Source of the DNA: Brucella daejeonensis | GTDB taxonomy: Bacteria; Pseudomonadota; Alphaproteobacteria; Rhizobiales; Rhizobiaceae | Length of the DNA stretch: 64,000 nucleotides | Reading direction: 5' to 3' | NCBI RefSeq assembly: GCF_014199265.1 | Contig: NZ_JACIJG010000003.1 | Span: 284,531 to 348,530, forward strand | Shown: piece by piece, positions 1 to 8,030 of the stretch | Layout of the letters: the number at the start of each line of letters is the position of its first letter | How positions within the stretch are numbered: the stretch's first letter is position 1 | Program-made: the position numbers and the translations under genes | The notes under the pieces: generated by a model | Told to the model about the DNA's origin: nothing | What the model saw: the letters and a program-made list of their open reading frames with translations, nothing else | Database searches by the model: none

Positions 1-269
1 ACCCCGAAATCATGCTGTTCGATGAGCCGACCTCGGCGCTCGACCCGGAACTTGGCCTCGAGGTGCTCGCCGTCATGCGCGAGCTTGCCGAAAGCGGCAT
101 GACGATGATTGTCGTGACCCACGAAATGGGCTTTGCCGAAAACGTGTCCGATACGGTCATGATCATGGCCGATGGCCACATCATCGAAAAAGGCCCCTCC
201 AGAGAGGTCATGCGCAATCCGCAGCAAGAGCGGACAAAGCGCTTTCTTCGTGCGGTGCATGATCGATGA
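1..269 (+). CDS. Amino-acid ABC transporter ATP-binding protein, 5'-truncated by window edge
   Basis: Only the last 88 codons lie in the window (frame from base 3). They carry the Walker B/D-loop segment [12 protein letters not shown] and the switch histidine in VTHEMGFA, followed by the short C-terminus typical of the GlnQ/HisP polar amino-acid importer ATPases (usually about 240-260 aa), without the extra TOBE domain of sugar ATPases. The stop overlaps the next start codon by 4 bases (ATGA), so the gene is co-translated with the two permeases and binding protein that follow. The substrate is not readable from this part. Family assignment is firm; substrate is unknown. Confidence 0.93.
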   Translation, partial: PEIMLFDEPTSALDPELGLEVLAVMRELAESGMTMIVVTHEMGFAENVSDTVMIMADGHIIEKGPSREVMRNPQQERTKRFLRAVHDR

Positions 270-910
270 GCGCAAACGACCTGATGCTTCTCCTGCGCGG
301 ACTGGGCTGGACGGTCGGGCTGACCGCCGGGGCGTTCATCGTCGGCGCCATACTTGGCGTCCCGCTGCTCGCAGCCCGTCAAAGCCGGCTCCTGCCGCTT
401 CGTTATATCGCCATGTTCACTATCCAGATCGTGCGCGCCATCCCGCCTATCCTCTGGCTCTTCATCATCTTTTTCGGCATCGGCATGAGCATCATGCCGA
501 TCGGCCCCTTCAACGCCGCGCTGATAGGCCTCGGCCTGATTGCTGCAGCGAACATGGCGGAGATCTACCGTGGTGCCGTTGCCTCCATCCATCACGGCCA
601 GTGGGAGGCAGCAGCAGCCCTTGATCTCGGTCGTTGGTCGGTCTTTCGCGATGTCGTCGCGCCGCAGGCTTTCCGCGTCGCACTACCGACAACTGCGAGC
701 TATCTCATCGGGCTGATGAAGGAAACGGCGGTCGCCTCGACCATCGGCGTCGGTGAACTCGTCTACCACGGCAATCAGATCTCGCAGCTGACGTTCAGAG
801 GGCTTGAGGTTTTCGCGATCGTCGGCCTGCTTTATGTGCTCCTGAGCCTGCCGATCGCCTGGCTCTCGCGCATTGCCGACGCTTATCTCCAGGCAAGGGT
901 GGCGCGCTGA
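266..910 (+). CDS. Polar amino-acid ABC transporter permease 1
   Basis: This 214-residue protein is an inner-membrane permease of the HisM/GlnP family. It has about five hydrophobic segments and the EAA-type loop ([28 protein letters not shown], about residues 112-140) that contacts the ATPase. Length fits the family. It starts inside the preceding ATPase stop (ATGA overlap) and its own stop overlaps the next permease start, giving a tightly coupled heteromeric permease pair. The neighbouring racemase-family gene suggests an amino-acid or D-amino-acid-related substrate, which is inference only. Confidence 0.93.
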   Translation: MSANDLMLLLRGLGWTVGLTAGAFIVGAILGVPLLAARQSRLLPLRYIAMFTIQIVRAIPPILWLFIIFFGIGMSIMPIGPFNAALIGLGLIAAANMAEIYRGAVASIHHGQWEAAAALDLGRWSVFRDVVAPQAFRVALPTTASYLIGLMKETAVASTIGVGELVYHGNQISQLTFRGLEVFAIVGLLYVLLSLPIAWLSRIADAYLQARVAR

Positions 911-1572
911 TGTTTCCGACTTATCTTGAAATTTCCACCTGGTTGCCGGACCTTCTTGCCGGGCTGTCGATCAGCTTGCAGGTGACCGTTTTCAGCCTTC
1001 TGATCGGCATTCCCTTCGGCCTTCTTCTCGCGCTCGGCGTTCTGGCGAAAGGACGGACGGTAAGGGGACTCAGTCTTTTTCTGGTAGAGATCGGCCGTGG
1101 GGCGCCAGCACTTGTGCTCCTGCAATTCATCTATTTCGGTTTGCCGACGACCGGCCTGACGCTTAGCTCCTATGTCGCGGCTGTCGTAGCGCTTGCCTGG
1201 AACACCGGCGCTTACACGAGCGAAATCATCCGTGCCAGCCTGCAGGCAGTGCCTCAAGGCCAGCGGGAGGCAGCCGTCGCACTGGGCCTCAATCGCCTGG
1301 ACGAGTTGCGTTACGTTCTCGTGCCTCAGGGGTTACGTGTCGCCATTCCAGCACTGCTCGGTTTCTCGATCCTGATCTTTCAGGGAACCTCGCTCTGCTT
1401 CGCCATTGCGCTGCCCGAACTGGTGAGCCGTGCCTACGAGATCGGCTCGACCACTTTCCGCTATTTTCCGGCGCTGTTTTCCGCCGGCGTGCTTTACGCC
1501 AGCATCTCCATTCCCGCCGCCTTGCTCGTCAATCATATCGAGAAGCGTGCGGGCACTTACGCTCACCGTTGA
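910..1572 (+). CDS. Polar amino-acid ABC transporter permease 2
   Basis: A 220-residue membrane protein of the same HisM/GlnP family as its upstream neighbour, with the EAA loop REAAVALGLNRLDELRYVLVPQGLRVAIPAL near residues 118-147. The start ATG overlaps the previous stop (TGATG). Two related but non-identical permeases in tandem form the usual heterodimeric channel of polar amino-acid importers. The binding-protein gene follows after 23 bases. Confidence 0.93.
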   Translation: MFPTYLEISTWLPDLLAGLSISLQVTVFSLLIGIPFGLLLALGVLAKGRTVRGLSLFLVEIGRGAPALVLLQFIYFGLPTTGLTLSSYVAAVVALAWNTGAYTSEIIRASLQAVPQGQREAAVALGLNRLDELRYVLVPQGLRVAIPALLGFSILIFQGTSLCFAIALPELVSRAYEIGSTTFRYFPALFSAGVLYASISIPAALLVNHIEKRAGTYAHR

Positions 1573-1595
1573 AGTTCAACTGAAAGGATGCCTGC

Positions 1596-2435
1596 ATGTC
1601 CAGAACGACCACAACCACGCAGTTTCTTCTTGCCGGTATTGCCGGTTTCCTGATCTCGGCTCCGCTGGCAGCGGCGCAGGATTGCACGCCAAAACACCAG
1701 TTCAAGACAGTTGAAGCCGGTACGCTGACCGTCGCGGTGACCACTTACGCTCCGCATTCCTATGTGGACGAAAATGGCGTATCGAAAGGCATCGATGGCG
1801 ATATCGCCGCAGAATTCGCCAAGCGCGAATGCCTGAAGGTAAAGGCCATCGCCGTCGATCCGGCCGCAGCCATCCAGTATGTGCTGTCCGGCCAGGCCGA
1901 TATCACGACCGGCGCCTGGTATCGCACGGCTGCACGGGCGAAAGCGATGAACCTCTCCGCACCGCTCTATACCGACCAGATGGGCATTTATTCGAAAGAC
2001 GACTACAAGAACGTATCCGACCTCGAAGGCAAGCAGGTGGGCACCGTGCAGGGTTATCTCTGGGTTGCCGACCTCAAGACCCTGCTCGGCGGTTCGCTGA
2101 AGCTCTATCCGAACTCGGTCAACCTGCAACAAGACCTGAAGTCCGGGCGCATCAATGTCGCCGTTGACGGCTATTCCACCGGCGTCGTGGCCGCACAGAA
2201 AGGCGCGCTTGGCGACATCAAAGTCAATGTCGCAACGCAGGACGAACGGGTGAAAGCGACCAAGGAAGCAGCACAGGTCGGCTTCCCCTATGCATTGGCC
2301 GCCAAGGAACTGGGCGCAGCGCTCGATGCCACGATTGCCGACCTGCATACCGATGGGACAATCGTTGCGATCCTGAAATCTTACGGTCTTGACGGCACGG
2401 CGGAAAATACCGGGGCACCGCGTCTCGTCCAGTAA
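1596..2435 (+). CDS. Amino-acid ABC transporter periplasmic substrate-binding protein
   Basis: A 279-residue family-3 extracellular solute-binding protein. An N-terminal signal peptide (hydrophobic stretch QFLLAGIAGFLISAPLAAA, probable cut after AAAQ near residue 28) is followed by the typical lobe motifs GTLTVAVTTYAPHSYVDENG and GIDGDIAAEFAKRECL. AAGGATG about 10 bases before the ATG serves as ribosome site. It is the last member of the four-gene importer operon. Ligand specificity cannot be read from sequence; the adjacent racemase hints at an amino acid or hydantoin-type compound. Confidence 0.93.
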   Translation: MSRTTTTTQFLLAGIAGFLISAPLAAAQDCTPKHQFKTVEAGTLTVAVTTYAPHSYVDENGVSKGIDGDIAAEFAKRECLKVKAIAVDPAAAIQYVLSGQADITTGAWYRTAARAKAMNLSAPLYTDQMGIYSKDDYKNVSDLEGKQVGTVQGYLWVADLKTLLGGSLKLYPNSVNLQQDLKSGRINVAVDGYSTGVVAAQKGALGDIKVNVATQDERVKATKEAAQVGFPYALAAKELGAALDATIADLHTDGTIVAILKSYGLDGTAENTGAPRLVQ

Positions 2436-2504
2436 ACAACTGGCGTGAGGGGAGAAAGGCCCCTCCACGCATCCTCCCTGACATGGAAATCGGAGAAAAC
2501 GACG

Positions 2505-3239
2505 ATGACTGTCTATACGGTCACGCGCAAAACACAGTCCTGGTACGGCGAGCAGATCGGCATTCTGATCCTCGACGCGGCCTATCCTTGTGTGCCAGGC
2601 AATGTTGGCAACGCAACCACATATAATTATCCTGTCCGATTTCAGGAAGTACGCGGTGCTTCGATTGACCGCTTGCTGAATCAGCGCGATCCGGCCCTGA
2701 AGGAAGTTTTCGTTGAGGCCGCCGTCGAGTTGCAGAACCGGGGCGTGAAGGCGATCACCGGTGCCTGTGGGTTCATGGCCTATTTCCAGGAAGAAGTCGC
2801 GGCTGCGGTTGATATTCCCGTCTTCCTTTCCAGCCTGATGCAGATTCCTTTCATGCACGCGCTATGCGGCGGCCGGGTCGGCGTGATCACCGCCAACGCC
2901 TCACGGCTGACAGCGCGTCACTTCGCTGCCTGCAATGTCGGTGAGCACGTTCCATTGGCTGTCGCAGGCATGGAAGGTGAGACCGAATTCCGTGAAGCCA
3001 TACTCGAAGAACGCGGCACGCTGGATTCCCACGCAATCGAGCGGGAAGTAACCGAAGTGGCACGCCGACTCGTTGCCGATCACCCAGATGTCAAATCAAT
3101 CCTGCTCGAATGCAGCGATCTGCCGCCCTATGCCCATGCAGTGCAGAGGGCGACAGGACGACCGGTCTTCGACTTCATAACGATGATCAACTACGTGCAG
3201 CAGAGCACGACACGCCGTCCCTATGCGGGCAATATGTAA
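2505..3239 (+). CDS. Aspartate/glutamate racemase-superfamily protein
   Basis: A 244-residue member of the Asp/Glu/hydantoin racemase superfamily. Two cysteines expected for two-base chemistry are visible in the motifs ITGACGFMA (about residue 87) and ILLECSDLP (about residue 203). I chose the ATG at 2505, 20 codons inside the longest frame, because GGAGA lies 8 bases upstream and the protein then starts at a family-like beta strand. It follows the amino-acid importer by 69 bases, suggesting one transcription unit. The true substrate (amino acid, hydantoin or maleate-like acid) is undetermined. Confidence 0.85.
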   Translation: MTVYTVTRKTQSWYGEQIGILILDAAYPCVPGNVGNATTYNYPVRFQEVRGASIDRLLNQRDPALKEVFVEAAVELQNRGVKAITGACGFMAYFQEEVAAAVDIPVFLSSLMQIPFMHALCGGRVGVITANASRLTARHFAACNVGEHVPLAVAGMEGETEFREAILEERGTLDSHAIEREVTEVARRLVADHPDVKSILLECSDLPPYAHAVQRATGRPVFDFITMINYVQQSTTRRPYAGNM

Positions 3240-3286
3240 TCGGGCGGCCAGCCCCTGTGACGCAGCACGCAAAAAGGAATGCGGGA

Positions 3287-3535
3287 ATGCTCGACGATCC
3301 ACGCTTTCACCGCTTTGCCGAAAATGTTGTCGGCTTCTCCGGTTATAATGGCCGGGGAATTGCACCGGGAACGGTTTTCGGGCGCAGGCTGGCTCAACTG
3401 GTTCTCGGAGCGATCGGCGAGGATGAACTACCTTTGCCCCTTACCGGTATCAAGACGCCGACATTGCGCTCCATGAAAGAACTCTATTATGAGACAGGTG
3501 CACAACTTGCACATTTCGCTGGCGAACGGATCTGA
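3287..3535 (+). pseudogene. C-terminal relic of an FAD-dependent (DAO-type) oxidoreductase
   Basis: The 82-residue frame from the ATG at 3287 reads DDPRFHRFAENVVGFSGYNGRG and then IAPGTVFGR. This is the C-terminal cap and FAD-contacting segment of DAO-family amine/amino-acid oxidoreductases, where NGRG before a small-residue helix is typical. The remaining roughly 350 residues, including the N-terminal dinucleotide fold, are absent, so the gene is a remnant. It sits downstream of the importer and racemase, consistent with a former amino-acid oxidase in the operon. An IS6-family transposase scrap follows at once and may have driven the deletion. Confidence 0.65.
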
Positions 3536-3547
3536 TAACTTGAATCC

Positions 3548-3610
3548 TATTCCGGCATCGAACTCGTTCACATGACGCGCAAGCAACACGGAGTGGCCCG
3601 GTTCGGGTGA
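3548..3610 (+). mobile_element. IS6-family transposase C-terminal scrap
   Basis: About 18 codons read GIELVHMTRKQHG, matching the GIE(V/L)-HM-RK motif at the C-terminus of IS6-family transposases, and end in TGA at 3608. The same motif is present in three other remnants of the window. No terminal repeat or catalytic residue remains. Confidence 0.6.
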
Positions 3611-3645
3611 AGGTACCAACACAAAGTACCAAAGCGAGTAGAGCC

Positions 3646-4656
3646 TTAATCCGTCCCGACCTCTCCGAACTTCGGTGCGAGGTCGACTGCCTGACGCAAG
3701 GCTTCTACCAGACTGCGTTCGTCAGCGATACCTTTTCCCGCAATGTCGAAAGCCGTGCCATGGTCGACGGAGGTTCGTATGACCGGCAGACCGACCGTGA
3801 TATTCACGCCCGCTTCGAGACCAAGGACCTTGATCGGGCCATGGCCCTGATCATGATACATCGCAACGACCATGTCATAATCGCCGCGGCCCGCGAGAAA
3901 GAACAGCGTATCGGCAGGCAGCGGTCCGCGAACATCCCAACCCTTGGCCTGGCACCGCTCGACGGCGGGGGTGATCTTCGCAGCTTCTTCACCATGGCCG
4001 AACAGGCCGTTTTCGCCTGCATGTGGATTGATCGCACAAACGCCGATTTTCGGATTTGCAATTCCCGCTTTGACCAGAACGTCATGTCCCCGCGCGATCA
4101 CGCGTTCGACGAGGCCGGGTTCGATCCTGGCAATTGCGTCGATGAGGCCAATATGCGTCGTAACGTGAATAACGCGCAGCTTCGGCGAGACCAGCATCAT
4201 CGAAACCTCGGGCGTCCCGGTCAGATGCGCGAGAAGCTCCGTATGGCCGGGATATTTATGACCTGCGGCGTGCAGCGCTTCCTTGGAAATCGGCGCCGTG
4301 CAAATCGCCTGAGCACCGCCCGCCTGAACGATCTCGACCGCCTTCTCGATATAGCGGTATGCCGCTTCACCCGCTTCCGGGGCAACCCTGCCAAACGGCA
4401 GATCCGCGCCGACCGTCTTCAGGTCGATGCATTGAACCGCACCGCTCTGAAAGTTGGCCTCACTCGACGATGCGAGCGACGCCACCGGGCGATCAACGCC
4501 TACAATCGTTGCGACTTGGCGAAGACGGGCAGCATTTCCAATAACGAGAGGGTTGCACATCTTCTGGATGACAGGCTGGTTTAGTGCCTTCATGATAATT
4601 TCCGGGCCGATGCCGACGGGATCGCCCATGGTTATGGCGATGGTGGGGCGTGTCAT
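3646..4656 (-). CDS. pdxA2: PdxA2-type 4-phospho-threonate dehydrogenase
   Basis: A 336-residue PdxA-family protein starting ITMGDPVGIGPEI. It carries the metal-binding histidine motifs TTHIGL (about residue 141) and YHDQGHGPIKVLG (about residue 272). PdxA proper oxidises 4-hydroxythreonine-4-phosphate in vitamin B6 synthesis. Here the gene overlaps a DUF1537 kinase by 4 bases (ATGA), which in characterised acid-sugar pathways marks the PdxA2 branch: oxidation and decarboxylation of D-threonate 4-phosphate to dihydroxyacetone phosphate. The catabolic role is inferred from this pairing and from the divergent DeoR regulator; the stereochemistry of the acid sugar is not proven. Confidence 0.88.
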   Translation of the reverse strand: MTRPTIAITMGDPVGIGPEIIMKALNQPVIQKMCNPLVIGNAARLRQVATIVGVDRPVASLASSSEANFQSGAVQCIDLKTVGADLPFGRVAPEAGEAAYRYIEKAVEIVQAGGAQAICTAPISKEALHAAGHKYPGHTELLAHLTGTPEVSMMLVSPKLRVIHVTTHIGLIDAIARIEPGLVERVIARGHDVLVKAGIANPKIGVCAINPHAGENGLFGHGEEAAKITPAVERCQAKGWDVRGPLPADTLFFLAGRGDYDMVVAMYHDQGHGPIKVLGLEAGVNITVGLPVIRTSVDHGTAFDIAGKGIADERSLVEALRQAVDLAPKFGEVGTD

Positions 4657-5915
4657 GAAAACCGTCCTTCCGTACTGACGAACTTGAGGCGAGAAGCAAT
4701 ATGACCGAGGCTGTCTTCGTTGCCGAAGGCGCCAGCTTTTGTGGCTATGGGTATGGAAATTTTGCCGCGTGTTAATCCCAATGCGATACCCGGCTCGATT
4801 TCATCGACGAGCAAGATTCCGTTGACGCCGAAACGCGAGAGCAGGGCTGCCGCTGTTTCTCCTCCGGTGGCAGCAAAGGCGCCCATGCAATTGGCGGTCG
4901 GCGCAAGTGCTTCGGCCAAACCGGCAGCAAGCGCCGCGCCAAGCGTCTTGTCAGGGTCGTCGTTCGCAACGATCTCTACCAGCAGATCCTCGCCCGCCGC
5001 GAGCCGATTGGCAACGTCTCGACCGAGCGCCAAGCGCGCCGCCGGATTGTCCGCCAGGAGAATCGCTGGTTCTACCGGTATGTGACTAATGGATCGCGAG
5101 GTAACAAGCTTGCGCGCGCTCGCGCGTGAAACCGCGGCAACTGAACCGACGACCAGCAGCATTCCATTGCTGGTGGGCTCAAGTGGTGGCGAAGGCCTTT
5201 CTGTCCTGTCTTCCAGCGTCGCAAGCGCGTAGGCAAGCCCTGCACTGCCGATGAAGAAGGGCGCCGGATCGAGAACGATGCTCGCCCCGGCGATATTCAT
5301 AAGGTCGTCGTCAATCTCGGCGTCGCAGACTGCAATCGCGGCCCCCGACCGAGCGACCTGTTCCATCGCGCTCGCAAGCGTTTTTCCGCCTGCGCGCACC
5401 GCGTCGATACCGACGAGTTCCGCCTTTATGCCCGCTGAGGCCAGGACATCGATCAGATCGGCATTCCGATAGCTGTGATCGCGCTTCCAAATTTCCGTCT
5501 CTTCGAGCGACCTTCCCGAAACGACGATCCTTCCATTGAGCGTGGAGCGGCCAACCGAGGGAAATGCCGGAGCAAGAATACCGAAGGCCCGGCGTCCATG
5601 CGCTGAAAGCGTCTCGAGCGTCGCTGCCATCTCCGCGGCCGGCTGTCCGCGAAGCGTGGAATCGATCTTCTTGAAAAGAAGACGGTGATCATCGAGTTGG
5701 TGAGCCAATATCTGCCGATGCCGGAAAGCAGCAGCAACCGCAGAAAGGGCCCGGCTATCAGCGTCATAAGAAAATACCGGCGGTCGTGTATCGCGGTTCT
5801 CTTCCCAGTTTGTTCCCCAACCGACAGCAGCCGTCAGACCAAATCGGGCGAACCCCATCGCGCAATCGGCTGCGCCGGTGAGATCGTCCGCAATCACCAG
5901 CCATCGATGCTTCAT
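4653..5915 (-). CDS. dtnK: DUF1537 four-carbon acid-sugar kinase (DtnK-like)
   Basis: A 420-residue DUF1537-family kinase. The N-terminal domain begins LVIADDLTGAADC (substrate-binding aspartates) and the C-terminal nucleotide domain has AFAATGGETAAAL near residue 380. I start it at 5915 (MKHRW), 37 codons inside the longest frame, because GAGGGACACGGAC precedes this ATG and homologues begin just before the ADDLTGA motif. Its stop overlaps the pdxA2 start. With PdxA2 it should phosphorylate D-threonate, or a stereoisomer, for conversion to dihydroxyacetone phosphate. No transporter lies in this locus. Confidence 0.86.
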   Translation of the reverse strand: MKHRWLVIADDLTGAADCAMGFARFGLTAAVGWGTNWEENRDTRPPVFSYDADSRALSAVAAAFRHRQILAHQLDDHRLLFKKIDSTLRGQPAAEMAATLETLSAHGRRAFGILAPAFPSVGRSTLNGRIVVSGRSLEETEIWKRDHSYRNADLIDVLASAGIKAELVGIDAVRAGGKTLASAMEQVARSGAAIAVCDAEIDDDLMNIAGASIVLDPAPFFIGSAGLAYALATLEDRTERPSPPLEPTSNGMLLVVGSVAAVSRASARKLVTSRSISHIPVEPAILLADNPAARLALGRDVANRLAAGEDLLVEIVANDDPDKTLGAALAAGLAEALAPTANCMGAFAATGGETAAALLSRFGVNGILLVDEIEPGIALGLTRGKISIPIATKAGAFGNEDSLGHIASRLKFVSTEGRFS

Positions 5916-6246
5916 GTCCGTGTCCCTCACGCCGGCAACTTCGCCACGCGCTTCCAGAATCGATTTACCCTGCTCCTGCACGCCGCGTAACCGTTCAAAA
6001 GCTACCAAAAAAATAAGTGCACGCAAGCCATGAATGATATTTTATGATACTATTTGAACGATTTTGACAGATATTGACCCCGACGGACAAGCGCGCCAGA
6101 ACGCCACCTGTTCAACGTAGACATTGGAACCGCCCTGACTTTATCTCCGTCATATTTGGCAGCCACTTGTTTCCTTTTGACTGCAAAATGCTCTAGTGGA
6201 TTGAATTTGACGTTTGAAACAGCATCTCATTCAGGATTGAGAGTTC
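5916..6246. promoter_or_regulatory. Divergent promoter region between acid-sugar operon and DeoR regulator
   Basis: This 331-base stretch separates the minus-strand dtnK-pdxA2 operon from the plus-strand regulator. It is AT-rich around 5990-6075. CGTTCAAA at 5992-5999 and its inverted copy TTTGAACG at 6053-6060 flank two ATGATA-type repeats and are candidate DeoR sites. The right end (6193-6240) is a truncated dispersed repeat running almost to the regulator start codon. Confidence 0.5.
6193..6240. repeat. Truncated, rearranged copy of the 78-bp palindromic repeat
   Basis: It begins CTAGTGGATTGAATTTGACG exactly like the full copies at 21427 and 36682. It then continues TTTGAAACAGCATCTCATTC, which is the reverse complement of the loop plus right-arm region of the full copies. 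The closing right arm is missing. It ends 6 bases before the DeoR-family start codon and supplies the purine-rich bases before it. Confidence 0.75.
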
Positions 6247-7035
6247 ATGTTCCCAGCCAAGCGACGCGCCCTTATCGTCGAGCAACTGCGAGTGGAGAAA
6301 GCCGCATCGCTTCGCGAGCTGGCCAATTCTCTCGGAATGTCGCTGTCCACCATAAGACGCGATGTCGAGTACCTGTGTGAGATGGGAATATTGCAGCGCA
6401 CGCACGGCGGAGCAACGCTGGAGCCGAACGCTCTGAAGACACTCGAACCGCCTTCGGAAATTGCTTCATCGATTGCACATGATGAGAAGAAAGCTATCGG
6501 GGAACATGCCGCCCATTTAGTTTATCCGGGCCAGACGATCATTATCGATAGTGGAACGACGACGACCGCCATGGCCGTTGCCTTGAAGAAACGAAACATT
6601 GCCTTTAGAGCCGTCACCAACGACCTTCATATCGGTTCTATCCTGTCAGAAAACCCTTCAGTCGGGATTACGGTTACGGGCGGTTCGGTTCGCAACGGCA
6701 CCGCAACGATTTTAGGCGTGACCGCCTTGCAGCTTCTCAGTCGCCTCAGGGCAGATGTTGCATTTATCGGAACCCATGCGGCCAACGAGGAAATGCTTTC
6801 CGACACCACGATCGAGTTGGCAGAAATCAAACGCACGATCATGGGCGCCGCCGATCGTGTCGTTCTGCTTGCGGACAGTAGCAAGTTTTTCAGCTCTTCG
6901 TTTTGTGAATTCGGACGCCTCGCGGACATCGACATGATCATAACCGATAGCAAACTGCCCGAAGTGCATCGGGCGAAAATCCGATCGCTTGGCATAGCTC
7001 TCGAAGTCGTGGAAGCGGATAACCTGCCAAGGTAG
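6247..7035 (+). CDS. DeoR/GlpR-family transcriptional regulator
   Basis: A 262-residue sugar-phosphate-sensing repressor. The N-terminal winged helix (about residues 3-57) contains SLRELANSLGMSLSTIRRDVEYL, the diagnostic DeoR helix-turn-helix. The C-terminal DeoR sensor domain contains IIDSGTTTTAMA and later DRVVLLADSSKF, which usually binds a phosphorylated intermediate. It is divergent from dtnK-pdxA2 and probably controls that operon through the inverted TTTGAACG sites. A dispersed repeat abuts the start codon, so its own expression may differ from relatives without the repeat. Confidence 0.9.
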   Translation: MFPAKRRALIVEQLRVEKAASLRELANSLGMSLSTIRRDVEYLCEMGILQRTHGGATLEPNALKTLEPPSEIASSIAHDEKKAIGEHAAHLVYPGQTIIIDSGTTTTAMAVALKKRNIAFRAVTNDLHIGSILSENPSVGITVTGGSVRNGTATILGVTALQLLSRLRADVAFIGTHAANEEMLSDTTIELAEIKRTIMGAADRVVLLADSSKFFSSSFCEFGRLADIDMIITDSKLPEVHRAKIRSLGIALEVVEADNLPR

Positions 7036-7388
7036 CATCTCCAATCATTGAAGCTCGTGTCGGCAGCATCGACTCAGCCAAAGAACCTGAGAGGCTGTTC
7101 CAAAAGCCGCCATGCCGGTCTTTGCCGCAGCTACTCCACATATGTTTTTGCTCTCTCTCTTTTTGCAACGGGTCGTCTCCATGCATTCCGCGATGCATGA
7201 CTGTTTTTCAGTTCTCTCCCACCGCCGTATAACTCTAACAACTCGCTTCGACCTATGCTGGTCAGTGAGAAACTCCGCAGCATTCCTCAGCGCTATGGAA
7301 ACTATACATACAGTGCATTGGAAAACTCCGTTGCACGATGCAACAATATTGTTGCTAATCTTATCGACGAATGCATGGAGAAAAAGGC
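7036..7388. other. Gene-free leader upstream of the P460 genes
   Basis: In 353 bases no gene is supported. A short stretch at about 7090-7113 resembles, inverted, the sequence at 23970-23996 next to the IS5 relic, so it may be an IS end. The remainder leads to the nested palindromes at 7330-7355 in the P460 promoter region. Confidence 0.5.
7330..7355. promoter_or_regulatory. Two overlapping perfect palindromes, candidate operator
   Basis: GTTGCA-CGA-TGCAAC (7330-7344) and GCAACAATATTGTTGC (7340-7355) share five bases, giving three alternating GTTGC/GCAAC half-sites. They lie 34-59 bases before the P460 start codon, where a promoter is expected. The regulator that would bind is not recognisable from the window. 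Confidence 0.55.
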
Positions 7389-7985
7389 ATGCGTATTGCC
7401 CTATTGATCGCCGGAGCGGTTTCCAGCGTGATTGCCATAACAGTCGTATCCGCGCAGTCCGAATCCAATGACGGCAGCGCATCGACGACGAAGCGTTATC
7501 TTCCCGAGTATACCGAGTCGGGAGACCTGATCCTGCCCAAGAATTATAACAAGTGGGTGTTCGTCGGTTCTCCACTTACTCCCAATGCGCTCAACGACGG
7601 GGAGGCCAATTTCCCCGAATTTCATAATGTCTATATCGAACCGGGCTCATACGATATCTACAAGAAGACGGGCGAGTTCCCCGAGGGAACGATCTTCTTC
7701 AAGGAACTACAACTTACACTCCCAGCCGAAAACCCGGATGGCTCACGCATCGAAGCCTCGGGACGAGGCTTTTTTCCAGGAAAGCTGAACGGCGCCGACG
7801 TTACGGTTAAGGATAGCAAGCGCTATGCCGACACCGGGGGCTGGGGCTACTACAACTTCAATCACCACGAGCCGAAGGCGCCGACGGCCAAGTTGCTGCC
7901 CAAATCCGAGTGTGCGTTCTGCCATATGGCGAGTGCAAAGAAAGACGATGTCTGGACCCAATTCTATCCGCTGCTCGACGACTGA
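7389..7985 (+). CDS. Cytochrome P460-family protein, secreted c-type haem protein 1
   Basis: A 198-residue protein with an N-terminal export signal (about residues 1-22, ending VVSAQ). A P460-like body reads KWVFVGSPLTPN, FPEFHNVYI and KKTGEFPEGT, and a c-haem motif CAFCH occupies residues 175-179 near the C-terminus, as in cytochrome P460. Characterised members oxidise hydroxylamine or handle nitric oxide using a lysine-crosslinked haem; I cannot confirm the crosslinking lysine here. The ATG at 7389 follows AAAAAGGC; an in-frame ATG six codons upstream is possible. A second family member follows after 45 bases, probably co-transcribed. Confidence 0.82.
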   Translation: MRIALLIAGAVSSVIAITVVSAQSESNDGSASTTKRYLPEYTESGDLILPKNYNKWVFVGSPLTPNALNDGEANFPEFHNVYIEPGSYDIYKKTGEFPEGTIFFKELQLTLPAENPDGSRIEASGRGFFPGKLNGADVTVKDSKRYADTGGWGYYNFNHHEPKAPTAKLLPKSECAFCHMASAKKDDVWTQFYPLLDD

Positions 7986-8030
7986 ATATCGTCAACGTGC
8001 GTACAGATTTACCAACAAGGAAATTTTGCG

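Larger units (their letters stand above)
3240..3645. other. Gene-free stretch made of relics
   Basis: The 406 bases between the racemase-family gene and the convergent pdxA2 hold the FAD oxidoreductase relic (3287-3535) and the IS6 scrap (3548-3610). No intact gene or clear terminator is visible. Confidence 0.7.

Noticed and set aside
1563..2858. 431-residue open frame antisense to the amino-acid binding protein and racemase genes
   Set aside because: It overlaps two well-recognised genes on the other strand, has no recognisable motifs and is a by-product of high-GC third-position bias.
3607..4584. 325-residue open frame antisense to pdxA2
   Set aside because: The opposite strand encodes a clear PdxA protein with catalytic motifs; the antisense frame shows none.
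3646..4656. PdxA of vitamin B6 biosynthesis
   Set aside because: No ksgA or surA neighbour; the gene overlaps a DUF1537 kinase and faces a DeoR regulator, which points to the catabolic PdxA2 branch.
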